Positions 1-8,774 of a DNA stretch of 61,108 bases are shown one piece after another. The stretch comes from UBA4744 sp963718995 (GTDB taxonomy: Bacteria; Actinomycetota; Acidimicrobiia; Spongiisociales; UBA4744), in contig CAVRAP010000011.1 in the NCBI GenBank assembly GCA_963718995.1, forward strand, positions 1 through 61,108. The letters are read 5' to 3'. Below the pieces are notes generated by a model. That model was not told where the DNA came from. It did not search any database and saw only the letters and a program-made list of their open reading frames with translations. How positions within the stretch are numbered: position 1 is the stretch's first letter; each line of letters begins with the position of its first letter. The position numbers and the translations under genes were made by a program.

Positions 1-479
1 TCGAGGAGAAGAAGATCGGGCTGGATCAGCTTCACCCGGGCGAATTCCACCCGACGCTGCATCCCGTGTGATGAGTGATCGGCCCGGCGGTTCTTGGCTC
101 CCCCCAGGCCAACCAATTCGAGTGCCCGATCTGCTCCGTCGGTCTGTGCTCCGGCGAGCCGCGCCACGAAGGTGAGGTTCTCGATCAATGTCAGCTCACC
201 CCACAGGCCGGGATGGTGCCCGAGTAGGGCGATTCGCCGGCGGGCCGCCAGGATGCCGTTTGAGCCAACCCGGGCGCCGAGCACGGTGGCGTCGCCGACC
301 GATGGTTTGAGCAGGGTGGCCAGAATCCGCAACAGGGTCGATTTGCCGGAGCCGTTGGGTCCGATGATGCCCACCACTTCTCCAGGTTTGATGATGAGGT
401 CTATGCCGCGCAGGACCGGCATCCGTCCGAAACGGACACCGACTCCCGACAGTTCGGCGATAAGGGTTCCCTCTGTCAC
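1..479 (-). CDS. ccmA: ABC transporter ATP-binding protein, CcmA-like (3' end cut by window)
   Basis: The gene starts at a GTG (479) and runs off the window before its C-terminus. The translation shows the Walker A motif GPNGSGKST, a Q-loop region, a degenerate signature (SSHGMQRRVEFAR instead of LSGGQ) and the beginning of Walker B (DLLLL). A short ATPase with a QRR-type signature, placed beside c-type cytochrome genes and a TlpA/ResA thioredoxin, fits CcmA, the ATPase of the haem exporter used in cytochrome c maturation. That assignment is inference from context; a generic ABC-2 type ATPase is the alternative. It is divergent from qcrA, with a 149-bp shared upstream region. Confidence 0.6.
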   Translation of the reverse strand, partial: MTEGTLIAELSGVGVRFGRMPVLRGIDLIIKPGEVVGIIGPNGSGKSTLLRILATLLKPSVGDATVLGARVGSNGILAARRRIALLGHHPGLWGELTLIENLTFVARLAGAQTDGADRALELVGLGGAKNRRADHSSHGMQRRVEFARVKLIQPDLLLL

Positions 480-628
480 AGCGAGAAAGTGTAGGTGGTG
501 CCGACTCCGACGAAGTTCGTCGTTCCGGCCAGCGCCCACGGAATACCCAGATGGGCCGACTTCCCGGCACCGGCGCTGCTATAAAGGTCGGGCGGGTTCT
601 CGTCGAGGATTCGCGAGGGAGGTCTCTG

Positions 629-1178
629 ATGGCCGATGACGCCGAACTTCCGGTTGCAGATCTGGACGGTTCCGGCCCGGGCTCCGGCGCGGATCCGGAG
701 ACCGGAGCGGATGGGGTGTCCCGCCGGAAACTGCTGATCGGGTCGGTCGGGGTGATGTCGGGGGCTATCGCCGCCGGTGTCGGTGTCCCGGCGATCTTCT
801 ACATCGCCGGACCGGCCCAGGAGCAAGGCGGCGAACAGGAGTGGATTCGTTTGGGCTCCGCTAGTTCCGTTGAAGTCGGAGCACAGACCCTCATGAAGGC
901 GACGGTCGAGCGCAGAGCCGGCTATCTCACCACCGACGGAAGAGCTTTCGGTGTTCGTCTCGACCGAGAATGGATCCGACTTCATAGCGTTGTCCAACAT
1001 TTGTACGCACCTCGGATGCCGGGTCCGCTGGGTCGAAGAACAGGACGGCTTCTTCTGTCCCTGCCACAACGCCATCTTCGGGCCGGACGGTTCTGTTCAA
1101 ACGGGCCCCCCTCCCCGGCCCCTCGACCGGTTTGAAACCAAGGTCGAAGACGGCCAGATCTTCATCAGAAAGACTTGA
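629..1178 (+). CDS. qcrA: Rieske 2Fe-2S protein of the menaquinol:cytochrome c oxidoreductase (frameshifted)
   Basis: The start ATG follows a GGGAGG ribosome site by 7 nt. Residues 30-37 carry a twin-arginine type motif (SRRKLLIG) followed by one hydrophobic anchor, as expected for a Tat-exported Rieske protein. The cluster ligands CTHLGC and CPCHNAIF are intact, but lie in the +1 frame relative to the N-terminal half. The switch falls around 928-938, where removing one base joins both halves into one protein of about 183 aa. The protein passes electrons from menaquinol to cytochrome c at the outer face of the membrane. It is the first gene of a qcrA-qcrB-qcrC operon; its TGA lies 2 nt before the qcrB ATG. 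A sequencing error is the likeliest cause of the break. Confidence 0.85.
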
Positions 1179-1180
1179 TC

Positions 1181-1840
1181 ATGGTGTCCAAACTCGGTGA
1201 ATGGCTGAACGAACGGACCGGCTGGCGGACCACCTATACGGCCGTCTTCCTGCGGAAGATCCCGAAGATCAATTGGGCCTATACGTTGGGCAGCGCCACG
1301 CTGTTCGCGATGGTCATCCAGATCGTTACGGGGATTCTCCTCACGCTGTACTACGTCCCCGAACCCCAGCAGGCGTACGCCAGTGTGAGCTACATCACCA
1401 ACGAACTTCCGTTCGGTTGGTTGATCCGGGGGTTGCACCACTGGGGGGCCAGTGCGATGGTGCTGCTGGTCGTGCTGCATATGGTGCGGGTCATCATCTA
1501 CGGCGCCTACAAATACCCGCGCGAATTCACCTGGATCACCGGCGTGGCGCTTCTCCTGTTGACCTTCTCGTTTGGTTTTACCGGGTATTTGCTGCCGTGG
1601 GATCAGCGTGCGTACTGGGCGACCGTGGTCGGAACTCAGATCGGCGAGGTGACGCCGGTGGTGGGCGACACGCTGCGGGCCGTCATGCTCGGCGGCGAAG
1701 AGATATCGGGGTTGACGCTCACCCGTTTCTACGGGGCGCACGTCTGGGTGCTGCCGTCGTTGTTCTTGCTCCTGGTCGGCATCCACCTCTATCTCGTCAT
1801 TCGCAACGGCATAACTGCTGTGCCGAAACGAGGCGAGTAG
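1181..1840 (+). CDS. qcrB: Cytochrome b (b6-type N-terminal half) of the menaquinol oxidoreductase
   Basis: The 219-aa protein has four predicted membrane helices and the four haem-ligand histidines at residues 86 or 87, 100, 187 and 202 (LHHWGAS, VLHMVRV, YGAHVWV, GIHLYL). The length and spacing are those of cytochrome b6, so the b subunit is split as in b6f and Bacillus-type bc complexes rather than a full-length actinobacterial QcrB. The position aligned with the Cys that anchors haem ci in b6 and Bacillus QcrB is Thr35 (NWAYTLG). ATG 1181 is preferred over the in-frame TTG at 1175 because it follows the qcrA stop. The following qcrC starts 4 nt after the stop. Confidence 0.9.
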   Translation: MVSKLGEWLNERTGWRTTYTAVFLRKIPKINWAYTLGSATLFAMVIQIVTGILLTLYYVPEPQQAYASVSYITNELPFGWLIRGLHHWGASAMVLLVVLHMVRVIIYGAYKYPREFTWITGVALLLLTFSFGFTGYLLPWDQRAYWATVVGTQIGEVTPVVGDTLRAVMLGGEEISGLTLTRFYGAHVWVLPSLFLLLVGIHLYLVIRNGITAVPKRGE

Positions 1841-1844
1841 CCCC

Positions 1845-3949
1845 ATGAACAAGAGAGAAGAGCGCGAGGAATACCTCCGGGAGTACGAAGAAGAGAAGAA
1901 GAAGGGTGTTCCGTTTTGGCCGGACATCATCTTCAAGGACGCGCTGGTTGCTTTCATCCTCTTCGTAGTTCTTGTTGCTCTTGCTTACTTCCTCGGCTCC
2001 AGCCTGGAGGAAATTGCCGATCCAAGTGACTCCGACTACACGCCGCGGCCCGAGTGGTATTTCCTGTTCCTGTTCCAGCTGCTGAAGTTCTTCCCGGGTG
2101 ATCTCGAGGTGATCGGGGTCATCGTCCTGCCGGTCATCGCCATCATCTTCTTGATCATGCTTCCCTGGTTGGATCGGTCGAGAAAGCGGCATCCCTCCAG
2201 CCGCCCCGTAGTGACCGGTATCACGGTGGCGGGAATAGCAGCAGCGGTTTTCCTCACCGTGCAAGCGATCGAGGAAGCCCCGCCTCCCGGCGGAACCACC
2301 GCAGAAGGGGACCGTGTCGCCGTCCTCTACGTGGACAACTGCGCTGGTTGTCACGGGTCGACCGTAGAAGTCGCTCAGGGCACAGACCTCTTCGCGGTCA
2401 TTTCGGCAGGGACGCACGAGGGGATGCCGTCGTGGAACTCCGATCTGTCGGCCGACGAGATCGACGCCCTGGTCGGGTTCATCCTGGCGCCTCGCGGCAA
2501 TGAGGTATTTGCGATTCGTGCGCTGCATGCCATACCGCCGAGCAACTCATTGAGGCCGACGCGATTGAATTGCGTAACGCTCTGGAAGCCGGTTCCACCT
2601 ATCCGGCCCATATCGATCTGGATATTCCAGAGTGGTCCGAGGTGTTGAGCAGCGCCGAGCAGGGACAGCTACTCAACTTCCTGACCGCTCCGGACGGGCA
2701 GAGGCTGTGGACCCAGCAATGTTCGTCCTGTCACGGCCGGTCGGTGGCGTACGGCGGGACCGAAGAGGAGCTGCGTGAGGTCGTCGTGCAAGGCGGCGGT
2801 CATCTCGACATGCCGGCCTTTGGCTCGACGCTCGCTGAGGCCGATATCCAGACGCTGGCCAATTATGTGATGGATCCATCCTCGACGCCGGCGGGTGAGC
2901 AGTTGTTCGCCCAGAGCTGCACCTCCTGCCATGCGCAGACCATTCCGCGGGCAGGGACGCTCGAGGCGGCCGTGCAGGCCATTGCCGCCGGCGGGGCACA
3001 CGAGGACATGCCGGTGTGGGGCGAGATCCTGACCGACGAGCAGATCGATGCTCTCGTTGCGTACATCGTGGAGGCCGCCGGGGCACCTGATCTGGTTGCC
3101 GCCCAAGCCTTATATGAGCAGAACTGCACGTCATGTCATGGCAATCTAGGTGAAGGTGGTCTCAATCCGGCCCGGGCCGGTGACATCATTGCCCCGATAA
3201 GCACCGCCGAGTACTTGCGTACCAGGGATGACCAGACGCTTCGGGCCATCATCTCCCAGGGACAGCCCAACTTCGGTATGTCACCTTTCGGTGACTCGTT
3301 CGGTGGGCCGCTCAACGATGAACAGGTCGACGCCATCGTCGCCTTCATGAGAGCCTGGGAGGCGAACCCACCCGTGGATCTGCCTCCTGAGGTTTCGGAA
3401 GTGCCGCAACCCACCGCCAGCGGGCGGGAGGTATACGCCCAGCTTTGCTCGCAATGCCATGGACAGAGAGGCGAAGGGGGGATCGGGACGGCCCTGGGTG
3501 CGCCGGTATGGCAAGCGGCCAATCAGGACACGGCCATTTTCGACGCCATCAATCTCGGTCATGAGGCAACGGCGATGATTGCGTGGGGCGAAATCCTGAG
3601 CTCGCAGCAAATCGAACAGTTGGTGAAACATATCCGTACGCTGAATTCATCCGGATCTAGCGCCGGGTCGCCGACCTTCGTTGGGGATGTGCAGCCGATC
3701 TTCCAGGCCAGCTGCACCGTGTGTCATGGGAGCCTGGGCGGGTGGACGGGAACCAGCTATCAGGAGGCCCTCACCACCGGTGACGGAGGCCCGACGATCA
3801 TTCCGGGCGACCCCGACAACAGTCGTCTGGTGCAAACCATGCTCGGTACCCATCCTGACGGGGTCATCATGCCGCCGGCGGGTCTCCTGCCGGACGCAAC
3901 AGTGCAGATCATCATCGATTGGATCGCCGCCGGCGCCAAGGAGCGGTAG
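1845..3949 (+). CDS. qcrC: Subunit IV fused to a seven-haem-motif cytochrome c chain (frameshifted)
   Basis: The N-terminal ~140 residues are subunit IV of a bc/b6f complex: a charged cytosolic start, three membrane helices and the quinol-site PEWY motif. The C-terminal part is exported and holds seven CXXCH motifs: CAGCH (2340), CAACH (2519), CSSCH (2725), CTSCH (2920), CTSCH (3124), CSQCH (3450) and CTVCH (3716). Candidate axial Met residues sit in HEGMPSW, HLDMPAF, HEDMPVW, FGMSPF, ATAMIAW and VIMPPAG; the second domain has Ile there (LDIPEW). Restoring one T in the run near 2508-2510 joins frames so that EVF is followed by CDSCAACH. A Bacillus QcrC fusion carries one haem, so this ~701-aa protein has an unusually long haem chain. 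The last domain resembles the C-terminal type of planctomycete cytochromes (inference). Confidence 0.85.
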
Positions 3950-4017
3950 GAAGACCGCGTACAGGGGGAAAACCCACCCTGGGAGCGGTGGATGCCGGTC
4001 GTCCAGGTCAGAACGAA

Positions 4018-4713
4018 TCAACGACCGGCCGGACCGGCCCGGAGTCTTGCGACGAGAACCCCTATGACTCCAGCTGCGATAGCAGCGAGGTACCACCCGA
4101 GTGGACCCGACCCGAGGGATGGGCGGAGTGATTCGGTGGCTAACCGGATTGCTCCGGCGATGGCCAGGGCCATAGCACCGACCGTCCCGGCCGAACCGGA
4201 GCCCCGGCGCAGCATGCCGAGCAACATCAAACCGCCCGCGAGGAACAAGAGCGCGGCATAGATCTCAACCGGATGACGGGTGATGGTGCTGCCCTCCTGG
4301 GCAGCCGCCCAGGGCAAGGATGAAGCTGTGCCCAGGCAGGCTCCCCGGTAGAGGCATCCGGCATGCCAGCCGGCCAGCCCGGCCAGGGCGGCGGGTCCGA
4401 GGGCATCGATGGTGACGGCGAATTGGCGACGGGAGGAAAGCGAGACGAACGTCAGCGCTCCCAGGGATGCAAAGCCTGTGTCGACGCCGCTGCGGACGAT
4501 GAGAATGTCGCCGGGATGGGTGAACGGGTTGGTGCCGGACAGGAACATGGCTGCGAGTCGACCCGAGATGAGACCGGCCACCGCCGCTCCCAGAACCAGG
4601 TCGCTCAGGCTTCCCGTTTCCTCGGGGATGAGGCCCAACCGTTCTTCCCACTTGCCCATGAAGACGGCCAGCCCGATCCCGGTGGCGGCCGCCCACAGCA
4701 GGGTGAACTCCAC
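4018..4713 (-). CDS. Lgt-like (prolipoprotein diacylglyceryl transferase family) membrane protein
   Basis: The 231-aa polytopic protein has about six or seven hydrophobic segments. It has Lgt-family landmarks: GRLAAMFL early, a central RGACLGT stretch, HPVEIYAALLFLAGG and RLATESLRP. The Lgt signature of the GRxGNFxNxE kind is not recognisable, so it may be a divergent family member rather than the housekeeping enzyme. Its start codon overlaps the stop of the TlpA-like lipoprotein gene, and the two are surely co-transcribed. Pairing with a membrane-anchored thioredoxin suggests an envelope redox or lipoprotein role (inference). Confidence 0.6.
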   Translation of the reverse strand: MEFTLLWAAATGIGLAVFMGKWEERLGLIPEETGSLSDLVLGAAVAGLISGRLAAMFLSGTNPFTHPGDILIVRSGVDTGFASLGALTFVSLSSRRQFAVTIDALGPAALAGLAGWHAGCLYRGACLGTASSLPWAAAQEGSTITRHPVEIYAALLFLAGGLMLLGMLRRGSGSAGTVGAMALAIAGAIRLATESLRPSLGSGPLGWYLAAIAAGVIGVLVARLRAGPAGR

Positions 4714-5219
4714 TAGGAGTCCGCCTGGCGGTTGAGCAACTCGTCGATCTGCAACGCCAGCGTCCGCTCGTCGATCACCCCCGGCTGGTAGTGAACCAGT
4801 TCTCCGCCGGGAGCGAAGAAGAAGGTCAGGGGGACGCCGGAGCCGCCGAATGCTGCAGGAACCGCCCGGGCGGCATCAAAGAGATTTTCGAACGTAAGAC
4901 CGAATTCGGCGATGAATTGGCGGGCGCCGCTCTGCGTGTCGGCAACATTGACGCCGATGAACCGGATCTCGTCACCGAACTGGCTGTAGGCGCGCTCGAT
5001 CAGTGGCGCTTCCGACCGGCAGGGAATGCACCACGACGCCCAGATATTGACGACAACGGGTTGGGTCGAACTCTCGAGCAGGGCAGCCATCGCGGCGGCA
5101 TCGGTGGGGGGAAGCGGAGGGACGGTTGTCTGAAAATCGCCGTCCGTGCAACCGGATAGAGCGATGACCAGGGTTGCGACCATGGCGACGAGTCGTGAAC
5201 GTGACATCGGGACCCGCAT
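4713..5219 (-). CDS. TlpA/ResA-like thiol-disulfide oxidoreductase lipoprotein
   Basis: The protein starts with a hydrophobic signal ending in a lipobox (IALSGC, Cys about residue 24), so the thioredoxin fold is tethered outside the membrane. The redox motif WCIPC follows NIWAS, and the cis-proline loop is SGVPLTF, both typical of TlpA/ResA. Such proteins reduce apocytochrome cysteines before haem attachment, which fits the neighbouring seven-motif cytochrome and CcmA-like gene. ATG 5219 is used; an in-frame ATG at 5207 is equally possible and no clear ribosome site separates them. Confidence 0.85.
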   Translation of the reverse strand: MRVPMSRSRLVAMVATLVIALSGCTDGDFQTTVPPLPPTDAAAMAALLESSTQPVVVNIWASWCIPCRSEAPLIERAYSQFGDEIRFIGVNVADTQSGARQFIAEFGLTFENLFDAARAVPAAFGGSGVPLTFFFAPGGELVHYQPGVIDERTLALQIDELLNRQADS

Positions 5220-5259
5220 CGTAGGGCGGGACGGAGCCTACCTAGTATGTTGTGCACCA

Positions 5260-6492
5260 ATGGCACCAACACGACATGTCCTGGCCATGGTGCTCGCCGG
5301 CGGCGAAGGTAAGCGCCTTTTTCCGCTGACGAGAGATCGGGCCAAGCCGGCCGTCCCCTTCGGGGGCCAGTACCGGCTCATCGACTTCGCCCTGTCGAAT
5401 CTGGTGAATGCGGGATTCCGCCGGATCGTGGTACTCACCCAGTACAAGAGTCACAGCCTCGATACCCACCTCGCCCAGACCTGGCGGCTGTCGCCGATGC
5501 TCGGGTACTACGTAGCGCCCGTACCCGCCCAGATGCGACGCGGTCCACACTGGTTTTCCGGTTCGGCCGATGCCATCTTTCAGAACCTCAACCTCATTCG
5601 CGACGAGGAACCCGACTACGTCATTGTCTTCGGGGCCGATCACATCTATCGCATGGATCCAGGGCAAATGCTCGACCAGCACATCCAGAGCGGGGCCGCC
5701 GCCACAGTGGCCGGGATCAAGGTGCCGATCGGCGAGGCCAGCGAGTTCGGGATCATCGATGCCGGCCAAGACGGCAAGATCAAGTCATTCCTCGAGAAGC
5801 CGGCCGAACCTCCGCCCATGCCCGGCAATCCAGACTTCGCTTTTGCCTCGATGGGGAACTACATCTTTTCGACCGAGGCACTCATCGAGGCCGTCGTTGC
5901 GGATGCTGAGGATGAGAAATCCAAACACGATATGGGTGGGAGCATTGTTCCGCTGTTCGTCGACCAGGGCAGCGCGTATGTGTACAACTTCAATAACAAT
6001 GTGGTTCCCGGGCAGACCGAGCGTGAATTCGGATATTGGCGCGATGTCGGGACCCTCGATGCGTACTTTCACGCCTCGATGGATCTCGTTACCGTCGATC
6101 CCGTGTTCGACCTCTACAACGAGGAGTGGCCCATCCTCACGTGGCTCTATCCGTATCCTCCTGCGAAGTTCGTCCATGACGAGGAAGGGCGGCGCGGGAT
6201 GGCCATCGAGTCTCTCGTGTCGGCGGGAGCCATCGTTTCGGGAGCCACGGCGCGGCGGTCGATCATCTCACCCGACGTCCGTTTGCATTCCTACGCGCTG
6301 GTCGAGGATTCCGTCATATTTGGCGGCGTCGATGTCGGCCGGGATGCGGTCGTGAAGAAGGCGATTATCGACAAGGGTGTTTCGATTCCGCAGGGGTATC
6401 AGATCGGTGTTGACCAGGCGGCGGATCGTGAGCGGTTCACCGTTTCAGAAGGCGGCATCGTCGTGATCGGCAAGGGCGACAAACTCTCTTAG
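5260..6492 (+). CDS. glgC: Glucose-1-phosphate adenylyltransferase (ADP-glucose pyrophosphorylase)
   Basis: The 410-aa protein makes ADP-glucose from glucose-1-phosphate and ATP for glycogen synthesis. It opens with the nucleotidyltransferase motif GGEGKRLFPLT followed by RAKPAVPFGG, and has VFGADHIYRMD, SFLEKP and a C-terminal left-handed beta-helix region ending in GYQIG. ATG 5260 is chosen because the family motif begins 12 residues later; the frame is open further upstream but without conserved sequence. A TAGTAT box 11 nt before the ATG could be a -10 element giving a near-leaderless message. The glucan phosphorylase at 52.7 kb acts in the breakdown direction. Confidence 0.95.
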   Translation: MAPTRHVLAMVLAGGEGKRLFPLTRDRAKPAVPFGGQYRLIDFALSNLVNAGFRRIVVLTQYKSHSLDTHLAQTWRLSPMLGYYVAPVPAQMRRGPHWFSGSADAIFQNLNLIRDEEPDYVIVFGADHIYRMDPGQMLDQHIQSGAAATVAGIKVPIGEASEFGIIDAGQDGKIKSFLEKPAEPPPMPGNPDFAFASMGNYIFSTEALIEAVVADAEDEKSKHDMGGSIVPLFVDQGSAYVYNFNNNVVPGQTEREFGYWRDVGTLDAYFHASMDLVTVDPVFDLYNEEWPILTWLYPYPPAKFVHDEEGRRGMAIESLVSAGAIVSGATARRSIISPDVRLHSYALVEDSVIFGGVDVGRDAVVKKAIIDKGVSIPQGYQIGVDQAADRERFTVSEGGIVVIGKGDKLS

Positions 6493-6520
6493 TCGTTAGT
6501 CGTCAGTCGTCAGTTCGAGA
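6493..6520. repeat. Short GTCGTCAGT-type direct repeats after glgC
   Basis: Immediately after the glgC stop come overlapping copies of a TCGTTAGTCGTCAGT pattern. Comparable short direct-repeat spacers built on ACTGA/CAGT words occur at 21.42, 32.93 and 35.6-35.8 kb, always between genes. Confidence 0.5.
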
Positions 6521-6548
6521 AACCGGGAGAGTCGCGTTCATGTCGCGA

Positions 6549-6574
6549 TTGATCCCGGGAAGACCCTGGATCAA
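6549..6574. terminator. Candidate hairpin between convergent genes
   Basis: TTGATCC (6549-6555) pairs with GGATCAA (6568-6574), with further GGG/CCC pairing inside, between the convergent ends of glgC and the secreted protein gene. There is no T run, so termination is only suggested. Confidence 0.4.
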
Positions 6575-6593
6575 TCGGTCACAGCGGGAAGGC

Positions 6594-7367
6594 TCAGCCG
6601 GTAACGGTCAACGCCAGGGTTCCATCGAACGTCTTGGCCTGGCCGGCCATGGTGTAGGACACCTTCAGGCCCAGGTTGTAGGTTCCCGGGGCAGCGCCTC
6701 GGGTGTCCACATGAATGGCGGCGAAATCGGTTTCGTTGTCCTCGAGGACATTGTTGAAGTAGAGGCTCGTCGACGAATGGGCCTGGGGATAGGTCACCGT
6801 CAGCCCTGCCGCATCGGAAACCACCACGTCGAAGTTGTCCATGACGGGGGCGAGACCGGTAAAGAGGACATCGAACCAGACCGCCTCGCCGCTGGCCATT
6901 GAGCCGATCGAGTCGGTGACCTGTGCAAGATCCTGGTCTGCCTTGTATTCGGCCACCGGAACAGTCAGGTCGAACTCGTTCTCGACGGTCGTGCCCTCAA
7001 CGTCGTAGCTCACGAGCAGCGTGATCTTGAACTTCTTGGTTTGGGAATAGGGAACGGAAACCTGCAGAGCAGTGAAATCCATTTCCTTCTCCGACAGCAC
7101 ATGCCCGTTCATCAATCCGGTGTATCCGGGCGTGTTATCGGGATAGGTCACCTCGACGCCGCTCGGTGCTTCAGCGACGACTTTGAAATTCGTGACATCT
7201 CCGCCGTTGCCTTGCCAGTTGATGGCTACCCATGACGTGTCGCCGGCAACAATGGTGGCGGTCTTCTTGGTTTTGAGATCCGCCTCCGGGCCTTTGGCGA
7301 TGGCGGGGGAAGCGGTCCCGATGACCAGGAGGCTGGCAAGTGCTGCGGTGATGATGCGATGTTTCAT
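6594..7367 (-). CDS. Secreted two-domain beta-rich protein (copy A of duplicated pair)
   Basis: The 257-aa protein has a clear Sec signal peptide (basic MKHR, hydrophobic core, cleavage after ASPAIA). Two repeated halves follow: each has a VAGDTSWVA- or ASGEAVWFD-like opening, a GGDVTNFKV- or PVMDNFDVV-like strand, a VTYP motif and a DFTALQV- or DFAAIHV-like strand. This predicts two tandem beta-sandwich domains. It is a paralogue of the protein at 7928-8725, sharing VEVxYPDNT and the same strand order. Each paralogue is preceded by a small lipoprotein gene. I do not recognise a named family; a cell-surface or adhesion role would be a guess. Confidence 0.75.
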   Translation of the reverse strand: MKHRIITAALASLLVIGTASPAIAKGPEADLKTKKTATIVAGDTSWVAINWQGNGGDVTNFKVVAEAPSGVEVTYPDNTPGYTGLMNGHVLSEKEMDFTALQVSVPYSQTKKFKITLLVSYDVEGTTVENEFDLTVPVAEYKADQDLAQVTDSIGSMASGEAVWFDVLFTGLAPVMDNFDVVVSDAAGLTVTYPQAHSSTSLYFNNVLEDNETDFAAIHVDTRGAAPGTYNLGLKVSYTMAGQAKTFDGTLALTVTG

Positions 7368-7430
7368 ACTTCATGCATCGGCACGGGCGGCACCGAATCT
7401 TGATGGCTATCGGCGTGTTGACCCAACGGA

Positions 7431-7841
7431 CTAGTCCTCTCCGCAGTAGGTGTCGTACTCCGTGAGAACTTGTTCGCGCAGGTCGATCTTTGTTTCCAGT
7501 TGGGCCTTGAAGGCTTCGTACTCGGCTCTGCTCAAGCCGCTGGCGGTGAGGCGGTCGTCGAGCGCTTGATTCAGGACTCCCAGATCGGAGAACGCGAAGC
7601 GTTGCACATCGCACATCCAGCGCGCTTCAATCGCTACCAGGAGGTCATCGCCGGTGAGGCTGGAGTCGAGTTCGGGCGGCGGCAAAGGTTCGGAGGAGAG
7701 CTGCGAACCTTCAATGGTGGTTGATGTCTCAGCAGCTAGCCCCGTGGTCGTCGTGGAGGGGGCGTTTTGATCAGATTCCGAGCACGCCGAGATCACCGAT
7801 AGTCCGACGACGATGAGCACTATGACTCGCTCTTTTCTCAT
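7431..7841 (-). CDS. Small lipoprotein with C-terminal Cys pair domain (copy A)
   Basis: ATG 7841 is chosen because GGAGG lies 10 nt upstream and the next 20 residues form a lipoprotein signal ending VISAC. A Ser/Thr-rich linker (PSTTTTG) leads to an ~70-aa helical domain with ARWMCDVQRFAFSDL, an ALDDRLTASGLS turn, an EYEAF helix and a terminal YDTYCGED. The two Cys residues of the domain are conserved in the paralogue at 8775 and could form a disulfide. The gene sits upstream of the secreted protein gene 6594-7367 on the same strand. The function is unknown. Confidence 0.75.
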   Translation of the reverse strand: MRKERVIVLIVVGLSVISACSESDQNAPSTTTTGLAAETSTTIEGSQLSSEPLPPPELDSSLTGDDLLVAIEARWMCDVQRFAFSDLGVLNQALDDRLTASGLSRAEYEAFKAQLETKIDLREQVLTEYDTYCGED

Positions 7842-7927
7842 GCGTACGTGCCTCCGATTGGTCCTCATAGGTATCGGGGACTGGGTGGACGCCCCTGAGG
7901 GTTTGTTTGGGTTGGATGTGATCCGGA

Positions 7928-8725
7928 TCAACCGGCCGGTTCGACGATCGCAAGAGTGACCGACCCGACGAGTTCGGCGGTTGTGGCATCTTTTCGGTAC
8001 GTTGCCGTGATCGCGATCGTATACGTGCCGGCCGGGACGTCGTAGGCATCGACTCGGAACCTGGCAATATCGGTTTCCCCGTCCTCGAGGCGGGCATTGT
8101 GATGCAAGCTCGTCGATGTACCGTCGGCCGGATACACGATGGGCAGCCCGCCGCCGTCCGTCACCGTCACCTGGAAATCGTCGAGACGCGGCGCCAGACC
8201 AGCGTAGGAGACTCCCACCCAGGCGCTCTCACCGAGGGTCACCTCGCCGAGCGATGCCGTGACTTGCTGGAGATCCTCTCCGCCCGAGTACTGAACCACC
8301 GGCACGCGGACATTGAAAACGCCGGTTTTCTCCTTGCCGTCCCGCTCATACGAGAGGGCGAATTGCAGTTTGATATCACTGCCGGCCGCGTACGGGACGG
8401 TGACGTGGATGGCCGTGAAGTCGTATTCGTCGTCCGAAAGCGTGTCGTCGGCCCACAGCGATGTGTAGGTCCCCGTGTTATCCGGGTAGCGGACTTCCAC
8501 GCCGGCTTCGGGCTTCTTGACGACCAGCCGGAAGTTCTCTACATCCCCGCCTCCGCCATGCCAGTTGAGCGCGATCCAGGCGCTGTCTCCGGCGACAATG
8601 GCCGCTGTCTCGTAGTTGGTCAGCTCGACGTCCTTGTCGACGTCGGGTTTTGGGGCGGCCGCCGCGGGCGCAGCGAGACCCATGATGAGGGCAAGAGCTA
8701 TGGGAAGAACGAGGCGGGAGCGCAT
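7928..8725 (-). CDS. Secreted two-domain beta-rich protein (copy B)
   Basis: From ATG 8725 the protein is 265 aa, with a signal peptide (MRSRLVLPIALALIMG, cleavage after AAPAAAA). It has the same two-domain plan as the 6594-7367 protein: YETAAIVAGDSAWIALNW, GGDVENFRLVV, VEVRYPDNT, then a second half with LGESAWVG, LDDFQVTV and GTSTSLHHN. Upstream in-frame codons are not conserved between copies and are excluded. It is closely linked to the lipoprotein at 8775-9071. The function is unknown. Confidence 0.75.
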   Translation of the reverse strand: MRSRLVLPIALALIMGLAAPAAAAPKPDVDKDVELTNYETAAIVAGDSAWIALNWHGGGGDVENFRLVVKKPEAGVEVRYPDNTGTYTSLWADDTLSDDEYDFTAIHVTVPYAAGSDIKLQFALSYERDGKEKTGVFNVRVPVVQYSGGEDLQQVTASLGEVTLGESAWVGVSYAGLAPRLDDFQVTVTDGGGLPIVYPADGTSTSLHHNARLEDGETDIARFRVDAYDVPAGTYTIAITATYRKDATTAELVGSVTLAIVEPAG

Positions 8726-8774
8726 ACCCTGAGTATCGGTCCGGATCGATGCAGAACTTGAGGTCGTTTGACGC

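Noticed and set aside
476..1075. A 199-codon minus-strand frame opposite qcrA
   Set aside because: It is antisense to the Rieske gene; the Rieske ligands are certain despite the frameshift.
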